64,000 nt of DNA from Chrysaora quinquecirrha (Eukaryota > Cnidaria > Scyphozoa > Semaeostomeae > Pelagiidae), in assembly GCA_014526335.1 (NCBI GenBank), contig JACTAT010000317.1:259524-323523 (forward strand), written 5' to 3'. Positions 26,060 to 39,300 of the stretch are shown here, one piece after another. Position 1 is the stretch's first letter. Each line of letters opens with the position of its first letter. The notes beneath the pieces are model-generated. The model ran no database searches and had not been told where the DNA came from. It saw only the letters and a list, made by a program, of their open reading frames with translations. The position numbers were made by a program, and so were the translations under genes.

Positions 26060-29000
26060 ATATGGAAAAACTTCTCTATAATTTCACAAGATGTATTTAT
26101 TGTTTAACGTTTAAGGTATGTATGCCTTATCTGAAGGCAAGATGCAAGTTATATAAACCATAAGACGAAGCTAATAGTCTTAATGTATCAACATCTAGGC
26201 ACTTAATGGCATCAAATATGCAATTTTTATAATTTGCAATTTTCACTGCCATTTTCTTCGAATTCAAAATTCAGATTTAAATGCATATATTTTTCTTCAT
26301 CAAAGTTTTGTAACACAAGACTGTAGCTTTTAAGATGTTTGGTTTGCGTTGCTCGATGCAATTTTCCCTGCAACTGCAACGTATCTTGCAATAGCAAATG
26401 AGGCAATCTGCAAAGATTTCTCAAGTGGATGATACACTCTGCAATTATTACTGCAACTTACAGTAATTCCAGCGTGTAACTGTAGCAGAGAGTGGGCAGC
26501 AGAGAGTTATTTAATCCATGTGCATCAATTTAAGATTGGAGGCACGTAAGTTTGCTATGACCCTTACTTGCAATCATTGCAGAATGTAATGCTCTACTTC
26601 TTGCTATTGTAACTAAGACCCTTGCCAAAAGATTAAGCAAACGGTTTTGGTAGAACAGCTTAGATTTGCTTTTCAAGCAAAATGTTTGACCGTTGGGCCA
26701 CGTCATATTGTTTGTGAAACATTTTTGCTACAAGAACTACATCTCTGCTACAAGAGGAAAAAGCTTTTTTAAGCCAATTCTGTTTGTCAAGCAATGTTTT
26801 GTGACGTGGCCAAACGGCGAAACATTTATCCTAGAGTAAATTTCCCATTCTTGCCCAACAATGTTTGCTACGTTGCAAAGCATTTTGAAGTTTTTCAATT
26901 CAAATCCATGAAAACATTCTAAACAAATTTTACGGTTGATTAATCCCATGTGAATTAAAAAGTTGTCAATTTCACTGCGCATTAGTTTAATGCAAGAAAT
27001 CCATGCGTTGTGTGTCCCCTTGGGAAATCAACTGTCATATTATCGGCCAATGCCGCTAAAGTTTGTTTCCGCCGTTACTTGAAGCTATGAGACATGTTTT
27101 GCAGCATCAAACCTTTTGGCCTATAGTTAGTTGAAATTACGGGAATGAATTTTGGTTTGCAATTGGAAGAAAGTACATTTGAGGTAAATGAATGAATTCA
27201 TACACTGTTGCTTGTTTTTCGCTGCATTTATTTTCGCTTGTCTGCATTTCCTTTCACCTTTCATTTTATGTAAAACACACCTCAATATCCGATGTTTTAG
27301 CACCGCCGGTCGCAGGCCTGAGAATTCCTATAAGATATAGCTAGCCTCTGCTGCGCTGTTAGTCAGTGCATTTCATTGAGATTTTAAACAAGCAGTCCAG
27401 CGAATCCCAGCACGTCTCACTGGTGAAAATATTTAGGGTATAACATTAACAAGAACTAAGAATTCATTCTGGCTAAACGTGATGTAATCAAACATCTTAA
27501 TCTTTCTTCCAATAAGCAGTCGGGCATCGTGCAATACACAGTCTAAAAAATTGTCAACACTTTGGTGGGTCTTTAGTAAAAGCTAGATTTTAGAAACCGG
27601 CCTGGATGCTTTAAGGAAGATGTTTAATTCGTGCAGTGCAAAATGTCGTTTAAATTCTTGTTCTAATAGCGAGTTTATCGAAATATTTCAGCAAATTTAG
27701 AAATTTAGCACCGCAGAAACTGCTATCCAAAACTGCCATCAAAAACTGCAATAAAAACTATGGTTATTTTGTCTCTCTTTGTATTTAATGTTTGTTAGCT
27801 GTATATTGATTCTAAATTATATTGCACGTTGTTTGTTACTGTAGCATAGCATAGATCTGATCAATTTTTGATTAGAATGTAGCATAGACTGTCCACTTGA
27901 TTAGAATATATATTGCTTGTCACGACTAATGGTTGTGTTTTACATGATTTTTACAGTTTTAGTATTACTCTGTTTTTCTGTATTTTTATTGAACAGTTGT
28001 TAAGGTACATGATACGGTTAAGCCTCGTAACTCGAACTTTTAATCGAACCATCGATCGATTTCGAGTTAACGATGGGCTCGAATCAAGTTACGCGGCCTA
28101 CCGCATTTTCGAATGCGCTCATTTTTCATCGGTCCTCGACCGGAGAGGCACTCATTTAAAAATGCAAAAATTCGAGTAATTTGAGTGCTATTTTTATAAT
28201 TATGTGGGACGCCAATTGCAGGACAAAAATAGGGCGCTTATACGACGGGGAAGCTCTTTCAAGAAGGAGCGCTCGTTGGAGTAAATAGAATATCCCTTGA
28301 AATGTCCTTATATTGATTTTCAAATTTCGGAAAGTACGACCAAAAAGAAGGTCCACTCCGGGTCATTTCCAAGGGGGCGTCGTGGGTCTTAATGACTCGA
28401 AGAGAAGCTCTGTTGTCAGAGGATGACATCATTTCGCGCTAGCGTGATTGATTTTAAAGCTGCAAAAAACTTGAAAATTTCTCAGAGGAAATTTACTCCC
28501 TTCTTTAAAGGATTACCCTAATTGCACAAAGCCAATGATTTTCATGCAGTTGTTCGTCAGTTTTTCATGGTTTTAACGCAAATTATTCCTCACTACCGCT
28601 GAGAAAGAAATAATTTGCAACAGCACAGTGAAAATAATTATGCAAAGAAATAATAATTGAGGAAATTGCAGAAATTTTTGCAACAGTTATCAGCAGCAGG
28701 TGTATAGATAGAAACTTCACTGAAATGAACTAAAAAATCTCATGTCTAAATTTTACAAAAGTTATTAACTATCAAATTCTATCTTATAACCCCTTCTGTT
28801 TTTAATGCGACTTTACTTTATCCAGGTTAATACAGAAATATTCAATAAATAAAAAGGCTACAGGTATAAGCTACATATATTCTGACAATTTTCTCTATTT
28901 ATATAATTTAAATATATTACTCTACTTTTTCCTAGGTACTGCTTTTAAGTATGGCCAACTTTGCATGCCCAAGTATCATTATCATGTGTCCCACGGAACT

Positions 29001-29553
29001 GAAATAGCACAAGATTAAAGGAAAGCAAGTAAGTTACTGTTCTTTTTAGTATACAATCGTATTACCATCATTTAGGATCGTCACTTTGCATGCGTTGTAT
29101 GTAAAGTGCCGTGGAGGGGTTTCATGAGAAACTGGTCAAAAGTAAAACCAATCGCCCTGCCAGTGAAGAGACCTGAAAACAGGGGTTGCTAGGCACTCCT
29201 CCAGGAAAAGTGACCTGAAAACGAGGGGTCCCTAGAAAATCCTCTAGAAAATTTTGATGATTTCATGCACAAACCAGTATTGAACCCCCTGAAAGCTTTA
29301 GGTCATTCAGAGATGTGGAACGATACTTATAAACGGACAGAGCAAGATAAAATTGCTATTTTTCACAGCAAATGACCAGGTTTGAGAAATTTTTTGTCTT
29401 AGCATTTTCCATTTACCAGTGTTTCTGGTAAAAATTAACAGAGGCGACCAATTTCTTAAATATGTTTAAATCATTATGGGAATCATCAATACTACCCTCA
29501 TGTGCTCCACTCATCACACAACTGGTGGGGTGGTGTTGTTTATATATAAAACT
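26060..29553. other. Gene-free stretch between kinesin and SOWAH-like gene
   Basis: No supported exon. It holds a CAAACATTG-family MITE at about 26630-26880 ('ttgaccgttgggccacgtca', 'gacgtggccaaacggcg') and, near 28015-28180, a palindromic block ('cgtaactcgaac', 'atcgatcgatttcgagttaa') of transposon-end character. An open stretch at 28938-29018 looks like a terminal exon but has no matching upstream exon. Confidence 0.5.
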
Positions 29554-30109
29554 TTAAAGACTAAGATTTTTACTACACCAACGTGCTAACTGGCCATTGT
29601 GTGTGTTGTTTTCAGTCAGTGCCCCCTTGTGCTCATTTCTGTCCATTTCAATGTTTTTCCCTGGTATTTTGGTCTCAGTAAACGAACAGTCACTGTCGTT
29701 TGTATTGCTTTTCTTCTTTGACGGCGAACTAATCTCGGTCTTTGCAGCATCGATGCAACGTCTGGTATTTCTAGGGCTGCTAGCATCAGTCGACCTCTTT
29801 GTGTGAGCATTGCCGCTTTCAGCGATTCCTCGTTTGGTTTCGGCGATTCTGTTGGTATTTCTGGGGCTGTTGGTATCAATAGATCTTTCCGTGTCAGGAC
29901 TACCGCTATCAATACCTCTTTTTGGATAAGTGCGAATTGTCTTTTCATTGCCACTAGGGACTGTCGATGCTTTTCTGAATGCCACTCTGATGGCGATCAG
30001 GTTCGCGAGGGTCACATCTTGGACTTCCTGTATCTCTATTAGCATTGATATCTCCATTCTTCTTGAAGCATTCTTTCCCGTCTTTGATCGCTCCATGAAA
30101 GTCATGCGG
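29554..30109 (-). CDS. Probable C-terminal exon of the SOWAH-like gene
   Basis: A 183-codon minus-strand ORF downstream of the SOWAH-like exons. It is polar, Ser/Thr/Arg/Lys/Asn-rich and built from loosely repeated 'KRxIDxxSPRNTxR'-like units, with no known domain. The preceding exon (30370-30419) ends in phase 2. An acceptor at about 30110 ('atatagag') would join in frame but has a poor pyrimidine tract. The ORF length in this AT-rich DNA favours coding. It could also be a separate gene starting at the ATG at 30105. Confidence 0.45.
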
Positions 30110-30369
30110 ATGCTCTATATGTAACATCTTCGCTCTAGTTCGTGGAGTGTAGCAAACTTCAGGGACACTTTTGAGCGATCGTCAGATTTCAGTTTTTGTC
30201 TTAAAAGGAATATAAAATCTCTTGAAACAAAAGCTGATATGCTATGTTCCTATCATTTGGATTTTTCTTCAAATATTCTGTAAACTGGCTCTTTCAGGCT
30301 TTGTTTGCTCAAATATTTCAATTACTATATGGTATTGAGAAAAATAACCATTATTTCTTGTTGACTTAC

Positions 30370-33300
30370 CCAGCATCTTTCGATCGCATCCTATCTTTAT
30401 GACGAAGCTTTCGGAATGACTGCAGGAGCGATTTCTATGGGAAATAAGAGAGTTTCCTCATAATTTCACTATATTTCGTGCTAGTATTTTAGTTGGTATA
30501 CGATATTAACATAATGCATATAATATAACATAATACAATACAATACAATACAATACAATACAATACAATACAATACAATAAAACACAGTACCATACAATA
30601 CAATACGGTGCAAAACAATCGAATACAAAACAAAGCAGTACAATACAAAACAATACAATGCAATCCAATGCAATACAATACAATGCAACACAATGTAATG
30701 CAATACAATACAATACAGTGTAATACAATACAATGCAGAACAATACAATATAGTACAATACAACACAATGCAAAACAATACAATGAAACACAATACAAAA
30801 CAATGCAGTGCAATACAATACAATACAAACAATACAACACAATACAATGCAATTCAATACAATACAACACAAAAAATACATTACAATACAATACAATACA
30901 ATATACTGCAATACAATACACTCACATAACAATACAATACAATAAAACAATTGCAATACAATACAATAAAATACAATACAATATAATAAAATAAAATACA
31001 ATGCAATACAATACAAAAGTATAAAATTCATACAAAAATACAATACAATGCTAAACAATACGTATACTATCATACAATCGCTATTTAAACTTGATAAAAA
31101 ATGGTCAACGTAAGTAGGAAACATTTTTCAAATTAATGTTTCTGTTTCTATGAAATGTACCATTTTCATAACCTTAGTTTGGAAGAATTCTAAAGAACAC
31201 GACCTTAGGTATAGGATAAGAAGAATAAAAGAAAGAGTAGGCAATCAAAACAATCACAACTTACCGTTCGATTTCTCACCCCGTTGTCTCTTTGATCTGA
31301 ACCTCTTTTCGCTTCTTCTTCAGCTCCAGCCTCGTATTTGAAACTTCCCCACGACCTTGAAATAGGTCTTGAATGCATGACACTGAGATTGGCATTATGA
31401 CTGTCTATGCCAGTTGGAGACAGAGGGTCCAATCTGTTCATATCGACTGGAATCAAATAGAATTTTGGATTAATGAAATATTCCAGTAAAGGACTTATTG
31501 TGAGAGGTAGAAGCACTGCCAATTGAAGATAGAGGGGGTGGCGTAAATCCTCAAATTAGCCCCTTGGGAGTTTTTCATTTTGGAGGTGTTTGGGTGGATA
31601 AGGCCTAATTCTGGTGAGCTCATACGCACGAACAAAAACAAACAAAACAAGCTAGCGTGGTGTCTTATTCATGGGTAGAGACTTAACAATTTTAAGTCCT
31701 AGAGTATGGGCTGTTTCGAAGGGGGCATTTAGGAGGCGGGGATAATTCAATGATTAACAGTATTAACGATACCTTCCTCTGGTATCTATTGCAATGACCT
31801 TGTTTAAATTTAAACGAGCATATAAACATAGAAGTTAGGCTTCCCTACTTGCTCTTCAGCAAAAGTATTTTAAGCTGATTTTCAGAGATTTTACAATATT
31901 GATAATAACAAAATAATTCAAGAAGCATGGTATTGAATTGTACCTGGCTGGTTTGCTCTTAGTGCCCCTGAAACGAGAATTCAAATACTGTAGACTTACA
32001 ATTATAGAATCTTGTCTTATAAAGTTAAGGTAGGAATTTGTGACTACAGTGAATATTTTACTGAAAGTATCATATGAATTGACCACCATTCAAAACTTGT
32101 TCATTCTGCCACAATACAGTAGTATGGTTTAGAAGTACAAGTACAGTAGACGGAGTTTTTTAAACTACTGGTTTATTCTCAGGGAACGCAGTCCTAGCGT
32201 ACATCTTTCTTAATAAGTTTGAGTCAATGGTTTTATCTAACTCGGTCTTATTTAAATATATGGGAGGAACTACCTACTTTGTAACCAATTTGGAGTATCT
32301 GTCTGAGTATAGTAGGCAGGTTTTCTTCCACTGTGATCTCTTATGTTTATATCAGCGTCTAGAAACAAGATTCAAGTTAATACGGAATAAAATACCCACG
32401 TTCTCACAGGGGGAAGGTCGTCAAGCTTTAACGTAAATCTTGGCATAATGAAAAGCTTACTTAGAAAAGGTGTTGTGGCGTCGTGGTGTAATCCAGCTGA
32501 CTCGTGGTGTCAGGAGCTCAGTGTGGTCAAGGTTCGAGCCCAACCACGGTAGTGCACGGCCAGGGTCGAGGTCTCGATTAGTTAACCTACTATTGAGATC
32601 CTAGCGAATGGCGCTAAAACACAACTTCACCTTCACTGTATTGCGTTGCAAAAATACATACATTTATATTGGAAGGCGTTATATGATAGTTAATAGAGAT
32701 TCCTCCTCTGTTAACTGCAAAAAAGAAGAATCACAGCTCACAGCATTTAATGCCATTACATAGCTTTAATAGAATAAAAGATACCAATGCAACTTACCAT
32801 AATCGCTTATAAGTATATCTACAATAGCAGCATGTCCATTCATTACAGCCATATGCAAAGGTGTATAGCCCTGTAGAATGGAGAAGCATCATCTTAAACC
32901 TTGATGTGATAACGAGACAACCGTACGTCTCAACCGATACGATTATTATAATAATCATTCATAAAAAATAGGACTCAAGAATTTGAACTTACCCCCTGTT
33001 GTCCAGAGAAGCAATCCAATGAGAAGATAACATAAAAATAAATGGAAAAAAGTTTTTTAAAAATCGTGATAATGATTTTTATGATTCTATGAACATCTAA
33101 GAACAGATTTCTAGGCTAGAAATATAGAACTGGGCCCATAGAGACAGGTGTTCTAAGGTTTAGAACACAACACAAAAACAGCAGTGTGGATGATTGGAAC
33201 ATTTTTATGAATGCATAGCAGCTCATGGACTTCGATATAGTGTGGGTAGCTTAAATTTGAAAAATACACTCGCAGATAAAAGCTAAGATAACTATAAAAA

Positions 33301-36300
33301 CATTTTTAGTACTTACGTTCTATTGGGCAAAACAAGATTCCAGACATAGGGAGAAAACAGATTTACATAAGTTGATGAAAAAACTTTACTGCAAAGGGGG
33401 TACAGTTGCAAAGCAGAATAGGACACCTTAAGGATACTAGGTGACGAGAAGTTTAACTTGTGTATGGATTTTTCAGAAGATTTAATTAACTCTTCACGCA
33501 TTAATTTTCGAAATAGGAGATCAAGCAAAATGCACTCCTTTTACAATTATAAAAGGCATATAACTAAACAAAGTAGCAAGTTAATCAAAAATGTGAAAAA
33601 AAGAGAGAGACATTGAAGAAACAAAAAGATATCTACTTATCTACTTTCAACATTCAAACTTCTCAACTCTCTAAGGATACATTTGTATTTTTTGGTGCTG
33701 TAAACTAAAGCTAGGGCGTAACTAGGATACTTGTCTAGGAGGTGTGTCTCCCAGGGTTGCTAAATGAGTGGCAAGCGAGCAACATGTCCCCCGACTCATT
33801 CGCATGTCGTTGAGACAAGAAATGTTTCTCCCAGAAACATTTGCGTGTCTCTTGCTACGAATTTTGTCGCGCGCTTCAAAGTTTCTGAGGTAGCTAAACT
33901 GGGAGACACCGAGGGAACATCAATGTCGCGCGTGAAATGTCTCCTCGTTTAGCCAGGCCTTTACTATTACGATTAAGAATATTGAGAGCTTTCGTACGTA
34001 ATAGTAAATTTATTTCTTTACCGATTTCAGGTTGACATCTGCAGACGAGTCACAAAGCCAGTGTACAAGCTCTGATTTGCCTTGTTTCGATGCCCAATGA
34101 AGTGCACTCTACATGCAACGAAAACAAGTAAGAATTATTTTGAATCACTTGTTTCTTCACTGCATATACTAGCGCAATAGCTACATGATTTTGCGCTTCA
34201 TAAAATACCGTAAATCCTGGAATAAGCCCTCACCTCGAATAAACCCCCACCTTCGAATAAGCCCTCCCCTCGAATAAGCCCCCATGGGGAATTATTCGAA
34301 GGACTTACGAATCTGTTTCTGTCTAAATTGCATCTTTCAACTAATTTAAACACTCAACAACTTAGTCCTGACAGGTTTCACTATCAATTCAACCAATAAC
34401 CAGCCATACAGCTGATTTTGATAAAAGAGTATAGATTTTTCTCTCTTCTTTTCTTTCGACAACACACTTGAACCATTGAACTCTAAAATAAGCCCTCCCC
34501 TCAATAAGCCCCCCCCTCAAATAAGCCCCCACCGTAAAATTCATTTTCCAGATAAATCCCCGGGGGCTTATTCGAGGATTTAAGGCATGCGACGAAAATG
34601 CAACAGATTTTGCAATAAAGACTGTAGCACCCCACAACAGAAAATTGAAAACGTCAGCAACAAAACGAAAAATTTCGGTTATACTTACATACTGATATGT
34701 CGATGGTGAAATAGATTGGAGGAAGCATCAGGCAGCAGCACCAAAGAAAATGAAAGAGAAAAATAATTAGCAAATCGGAAAAATATATGAATCCTTTCAG
34801 TATAAGCAATTTTGCTGCAGCTTGCTGGACTTGAAGCAGTGACGTATGAAGCTCTTTAAGGGTAAAGAGCTTCAGAAGAAGGTTAAACATTTTTCTGGAC
34901 TATACAATGCACCCTCATTGGTACCGATTGAGAATAAAAAAATGACAAAAAACGTAGGTAAAAACTGTTAAAAACTGTACTTACGCCCTGCGATTGATGA
35001 AGAAAGATATTTTTATCATTGGCAAGAGAGCAAAAACCAAATCATAGAAAAGAAATAGAGATTTTTCATAGCATGGAGAATTCATGGAAGTAAAACGATA
35101 AAAAATGGGAAAACGAAATAATACAAGCATTTTTTAAGCCTTAAAAACCCTGTTTTTCAGTTTGAAACTCTTTAAACTGTAAGGTAGCCCCATTTTGCAA
35201 GTTATTAGTTAATTTTTTTCACAAACAAGGACATCATTTCAAGATGGGAATCTTCAGGAAATGCAAAATATTAAATCAGAAATAACCTACTTACCGTGAA
35301 GAAATCCTGTAAAAAAGATAATAATAGATTTAATAACCTAATCGAATCTTTTAAAAGTTTGTTATCAGATTGGCTATAATCTTCATTTTTTTCCTTACAC
35401 ATTCATTAAAACTCAAATCTTTACTAGGCTCTTTTAATTTTAAAAGATCTAATTATATTAGGATGTCGGCAAACCCTTTCCAGCTATAAGAAGTGGGAAA
35501 AATATGTTGGTATTTTTTAAGAATTCGTATATTACTGGAACCAAAGTAAAGGATAGATTGATTGAATTAGACTGGCAATTCAATTCAATATTTATTGATA
35601 ACTACAATAATCGGTAGTTACAAAATTTTAGTACCATTTATGCTATAAGGGGACTATAAGTCTTGATCAAGCTAAGATGAAATTCAAATGGTGTATTAGG
35701 TGTACCAGTTACTAAGATATCAAAAACGACAAACTATAAACGAGAACACGATCTCGGCAAGGAGGCTACTGTGGCTGGGGCCTGGAACATCTACCTTGCT
35801 GACTTACTGAGCTCCTGACACCACGAGCTACTTGGCTTAGATGATGCAACGCAATGATGCCACGCAGCACCCTCAAAGATTAATACAATACTTAAGCCCT
35901 GGCCAAATGATCAAACATTGTTTGTCAAACATTTGAGATTTTGCTTTACAAGCAATATTTGACAGTTTGGCCACACGTTGCTCGACAAATAGAATTCCTT
36001 CAGTAATGTTTTTGACAACATTCTATGCATGCATCTAGCAAAAAAGTTTGAAAAGCAATTTTTTTCTGATATGGCCAATAAAATCTTAAATGTTTGACAA
36101 GCAATGTTTGGCCAGGGCCTTAGACTAAATCTAATATCAAGACGTGAAAAACTTGCCTGCAAAGCGTAGCCAAAACCTAACAACTGAGATTAACACACAA
36201 TTCATCTCACTGAATACCGAAATACTTTGCAGGTCAAACGGATAATAGCTTTAAGGCGTATTTTACATATCATTAGGCCCTCTTAAGTTCTAAGATTCAA

Positions 36301-39300
36301 TTTGTAATACTAACGGAGAACTCAATACACCTTTCCAGCTAAGAGCCTCGTTTTCAAAATTTACGAAAATTTGTTCGTACAAAAATTTTGACTCCAGATT
36401 CAAATTGAGCACCTTCATTTTAGTGTTGACGCAAATTTTTACGATTCTAGTCTTTACGTTGTTTATTTTATAGCGACGAAAAGTTTGAAAATTTATAAAG
36501 GATTTGAGCGTGAAAAACCGCTCGGGGTGAAATTTTACACCTTCATACATTTTTCACGGTCAAATCCTTTATAACTTTCCAAATTTCTAATCGCTATAAA
36601 ATGAACATCGTAAGGACTAGAAGCGTAAAAATTTGCCCAAACACTAAAACGAAGGTGCTGAATTCGAATCTGACATCGAAATGCTTCTGTGATACAATTT
36701 TAAATTTTTTTGAAAACGAGGCCCTTAGTTGAAAAGTTGTATAGAGGAGAGTTACTTATAAAAACCTTTTTGTTGATGAACGCCGAATCGACGCTGTGGA
36801 GCTCTTTCAGTTTTGCCATCTGACACTGGGAAGACGCTATAAACCATTTCTTGTCGCTAACATCAAGCTAAAAATGAAAGGACCAGAAATCAATATCCAG
36901 TTTTTCAAAGATAAAAAGACTATATGAGGTTGCAGTCGTTTAAGACTTGTCTTACGAATGCTTTCTTTCCATTTTCACGGTATGGGGGGGCAGCCAGTAA
37001 ATGGTAAGCGGCAAGGAAAGTTTTCTTCTGTAAAAAATTGAATTGAATTCAATTTCCAAATGCGGAGAAAACGGAGCGGTAAGCATGCCGTGTTGAATGT
37101 TCAAAAGGTCTTCTGCGCATGCTTGCATCGTTTGCTGTTTTCTGTTTTCCGACCATATAGTGAAGAAGAAATCCATCTTTAAAATGGAAGCCTTGCTCCT
37201 CTACCCCTTACATTTTCTCTATCCAAAGATCGAATGTAAGAAAGCTGCAAAGCAAAACTGTCTCAAAAGCTGAGGATGACCAGACAGCACTTATCGTATC
37301 TGATGTGCCAGTAGTATATACGGGACATTTCACGAGTGTACTTGATACCAGAGAAAGAAAGAATGGCTCAAATTGTTCATAATTTATGGTGTACGGTCAA
37401 AATTATTTACCGGACATCTTAGGAGTGTTCCCTAAGTGTTCTTGATACCAAAGAACGAATGGCTCAAATTGTTCATAATGCATGGTGTACGGGTAAAATT
37501 AGAAACTTAACCGGTCAAACACTGTTTAGCGTTCTGTGTGCAAGTGTTCTTTTTGAACCGTGCCTGGCGCTCGTGCTTTTTCTAACCCGAGAGTTTGTAC
37601 CATACCAGGGTACTGATAATTAGCTAGCACGCTATAATGCAATGTAAATATAACGAAACTAACCAACCCCCCTCTATTTGAAGATGATGAATCTTTAAAA
37701 AGAAACATTGGTGGTCAGACATGAATCATTACAAAATAAGTCTGATTGGATTAGGATTTTATTATTTGGAAATCTTGATTTTAACCACAAATCAATATAT
37801 AAACCGCGAGGTCCAAAAACCTTCTTGGGCAGAAAAGAATAAAACAGGCCAGGTGACCCAGCAAAGCTTCTAATTTTCTTATTCCTTCACATATAGAAAT
37901 AATAAATAGCTGATCTAGAAGAAATCTTACCGAGATTTAAGATTAATAAATAACATAAAAAAACTCATTTAGTATTGGAGCTAGGAGCTTAGCCTTTGAC
38001 AACTGTATGATGAATGTCTTGCTTCTTTTCAACAGCAAAGCGTGGCTTTAGCTTGCTACACGCTTTTTTTATAAGGAACCACTTTATAAGGAACCTACAT
38101 GTAGAAGGCCCAAAAATTTAAAGAACTTATACTACTAGAGAGAAAATAACTAAAGAACTTTTTATTGTTGAATAGTTTTATCACTGCAAATAATCAAGAA
38201 TTAGAAAGCCAGCTCCATTCATTTGCAGTCGAAAATCATATAAATTGTACGTTAAGCAAGTATCAAATGTTTCCAAGAGTAGTCTCGAGCTTTGCTCACA
38301 TGCAAGTGTCTCTCTTTTATTGTTAAGACCACTGTATGTGCAGTCAAAATTAAGGAACTATTAAGGAACTTTTTGAACTACAATCGCCTCAAAAGAGGTC
38401 CAAAAATAAGGAACTTTAAGAACTAGGCCTTTAGGTAGGTTCCTTATAAAAAAAAGCGTGTATACTTCGTTCGGTTTTGATTGTACAAGGTTTTGCATCT
38501 CTCGTTAAGCATCGTTACCCTGTGCTCTCTTATACGTAACATTCACTAATGAAGCTGCTAATATTAACATTTCCTAAGAAGTGGCTGAAAGCACAATACT
38601 TCAGCTCCTTATTACGTTAAGAACGTTCGGCCCAGCTGTCTGGAACTGTGCACAAACTAGTTGCTGTCACAAAGGAGCTACAATCTTGGTCAAAATTGTG
38701 TGAGACAACTTGTTGGTAGCGCCCCCTCTCCTCCCTCATATCAATTGTGTGGGGATGTGGGGTTGGGGGGGGGGTGTTCCAGCTAGTAATTCTGCTTGAT
38801 TGTTGTCTGAATAACTTGAGCCATGATCGTAGTTGCCAGAGCTCTTATGTCGAACAATCGATTAGTTCGAGAAAATCGCTGATCAGCAGTCGGCAACTAG
38901 TAAGTGTAATGTCCCTTACTGTCGTGTAATGTATGCGCAATGTCGAGATAAGCCTGTCCTTACACGCTTTTTTTATAAGGAACCTACCTCAAGGCCTAGT
39001 TCTTAAAGTTCCTTGTTTTTGGGCCTCTTTTGGAGGCAATTGTAGTTCCAAAAGTTCCTTAATAGTTCCTTAATTTCAACTGCACATACAGTGGTCTTAA
39101 CAATAAAAGAGAGACATTTGCATGTGAGCAAAGCTCGAGACTACTCAAAGAAACAATGGATACATGCTTAACGTACAATTTATGTGATTTTCGACTGCAA
39201 ATGAATGGAACCGGCTTTCTAATTCTTAATTATTTGCAATGATAAAAGTATTAAGTTCCTTAATGATTTTTGCTTTAGCAGTATAAGTTCTTTAAATTTT

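Larger units (their letters stand above)
32993..35306 (-). other. Cluster of five microexons (12, 3, 3, 3, 3 nt)
   Basis: Microexons of the SOWAH-like gene: 35295-35306, 34985-34987, 34689-34691, 33317-33319 and 32993-32995. Every one is followed by GTAAG (the four 3-nt ones by GTAAGT) and preceded by CAG or TAG. Intervening introns are about 120-700 nt. No transcript evidence is available in the window. Confidence 0.7.

Noticed and set aside
28936..29018. Open segment after a good acceptor, ending in TAA, as an alternative last exon of the kinesin gene
   Set aside because: Kinesin exon 27 already ends in a stop and has no strong donor to reach it; the peptide is not recognisable.
30481..31124. 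ORFs of 113-211 codons on both strands
   Set aside because: They are read from the (CAATA)n repeat; a period of five leaves stop-free frames with Tyr/Cys/Ile/Val or Asn/Gln/Thr cycles.
34309..34330. A further 'AG-ATTC-GTAAGT' pattern on the minus strand that looks like a 4-nt exon
   Set aside because: Lies inside a MITE and would break the frame between the TAT exon and the exon at 34022-34108.
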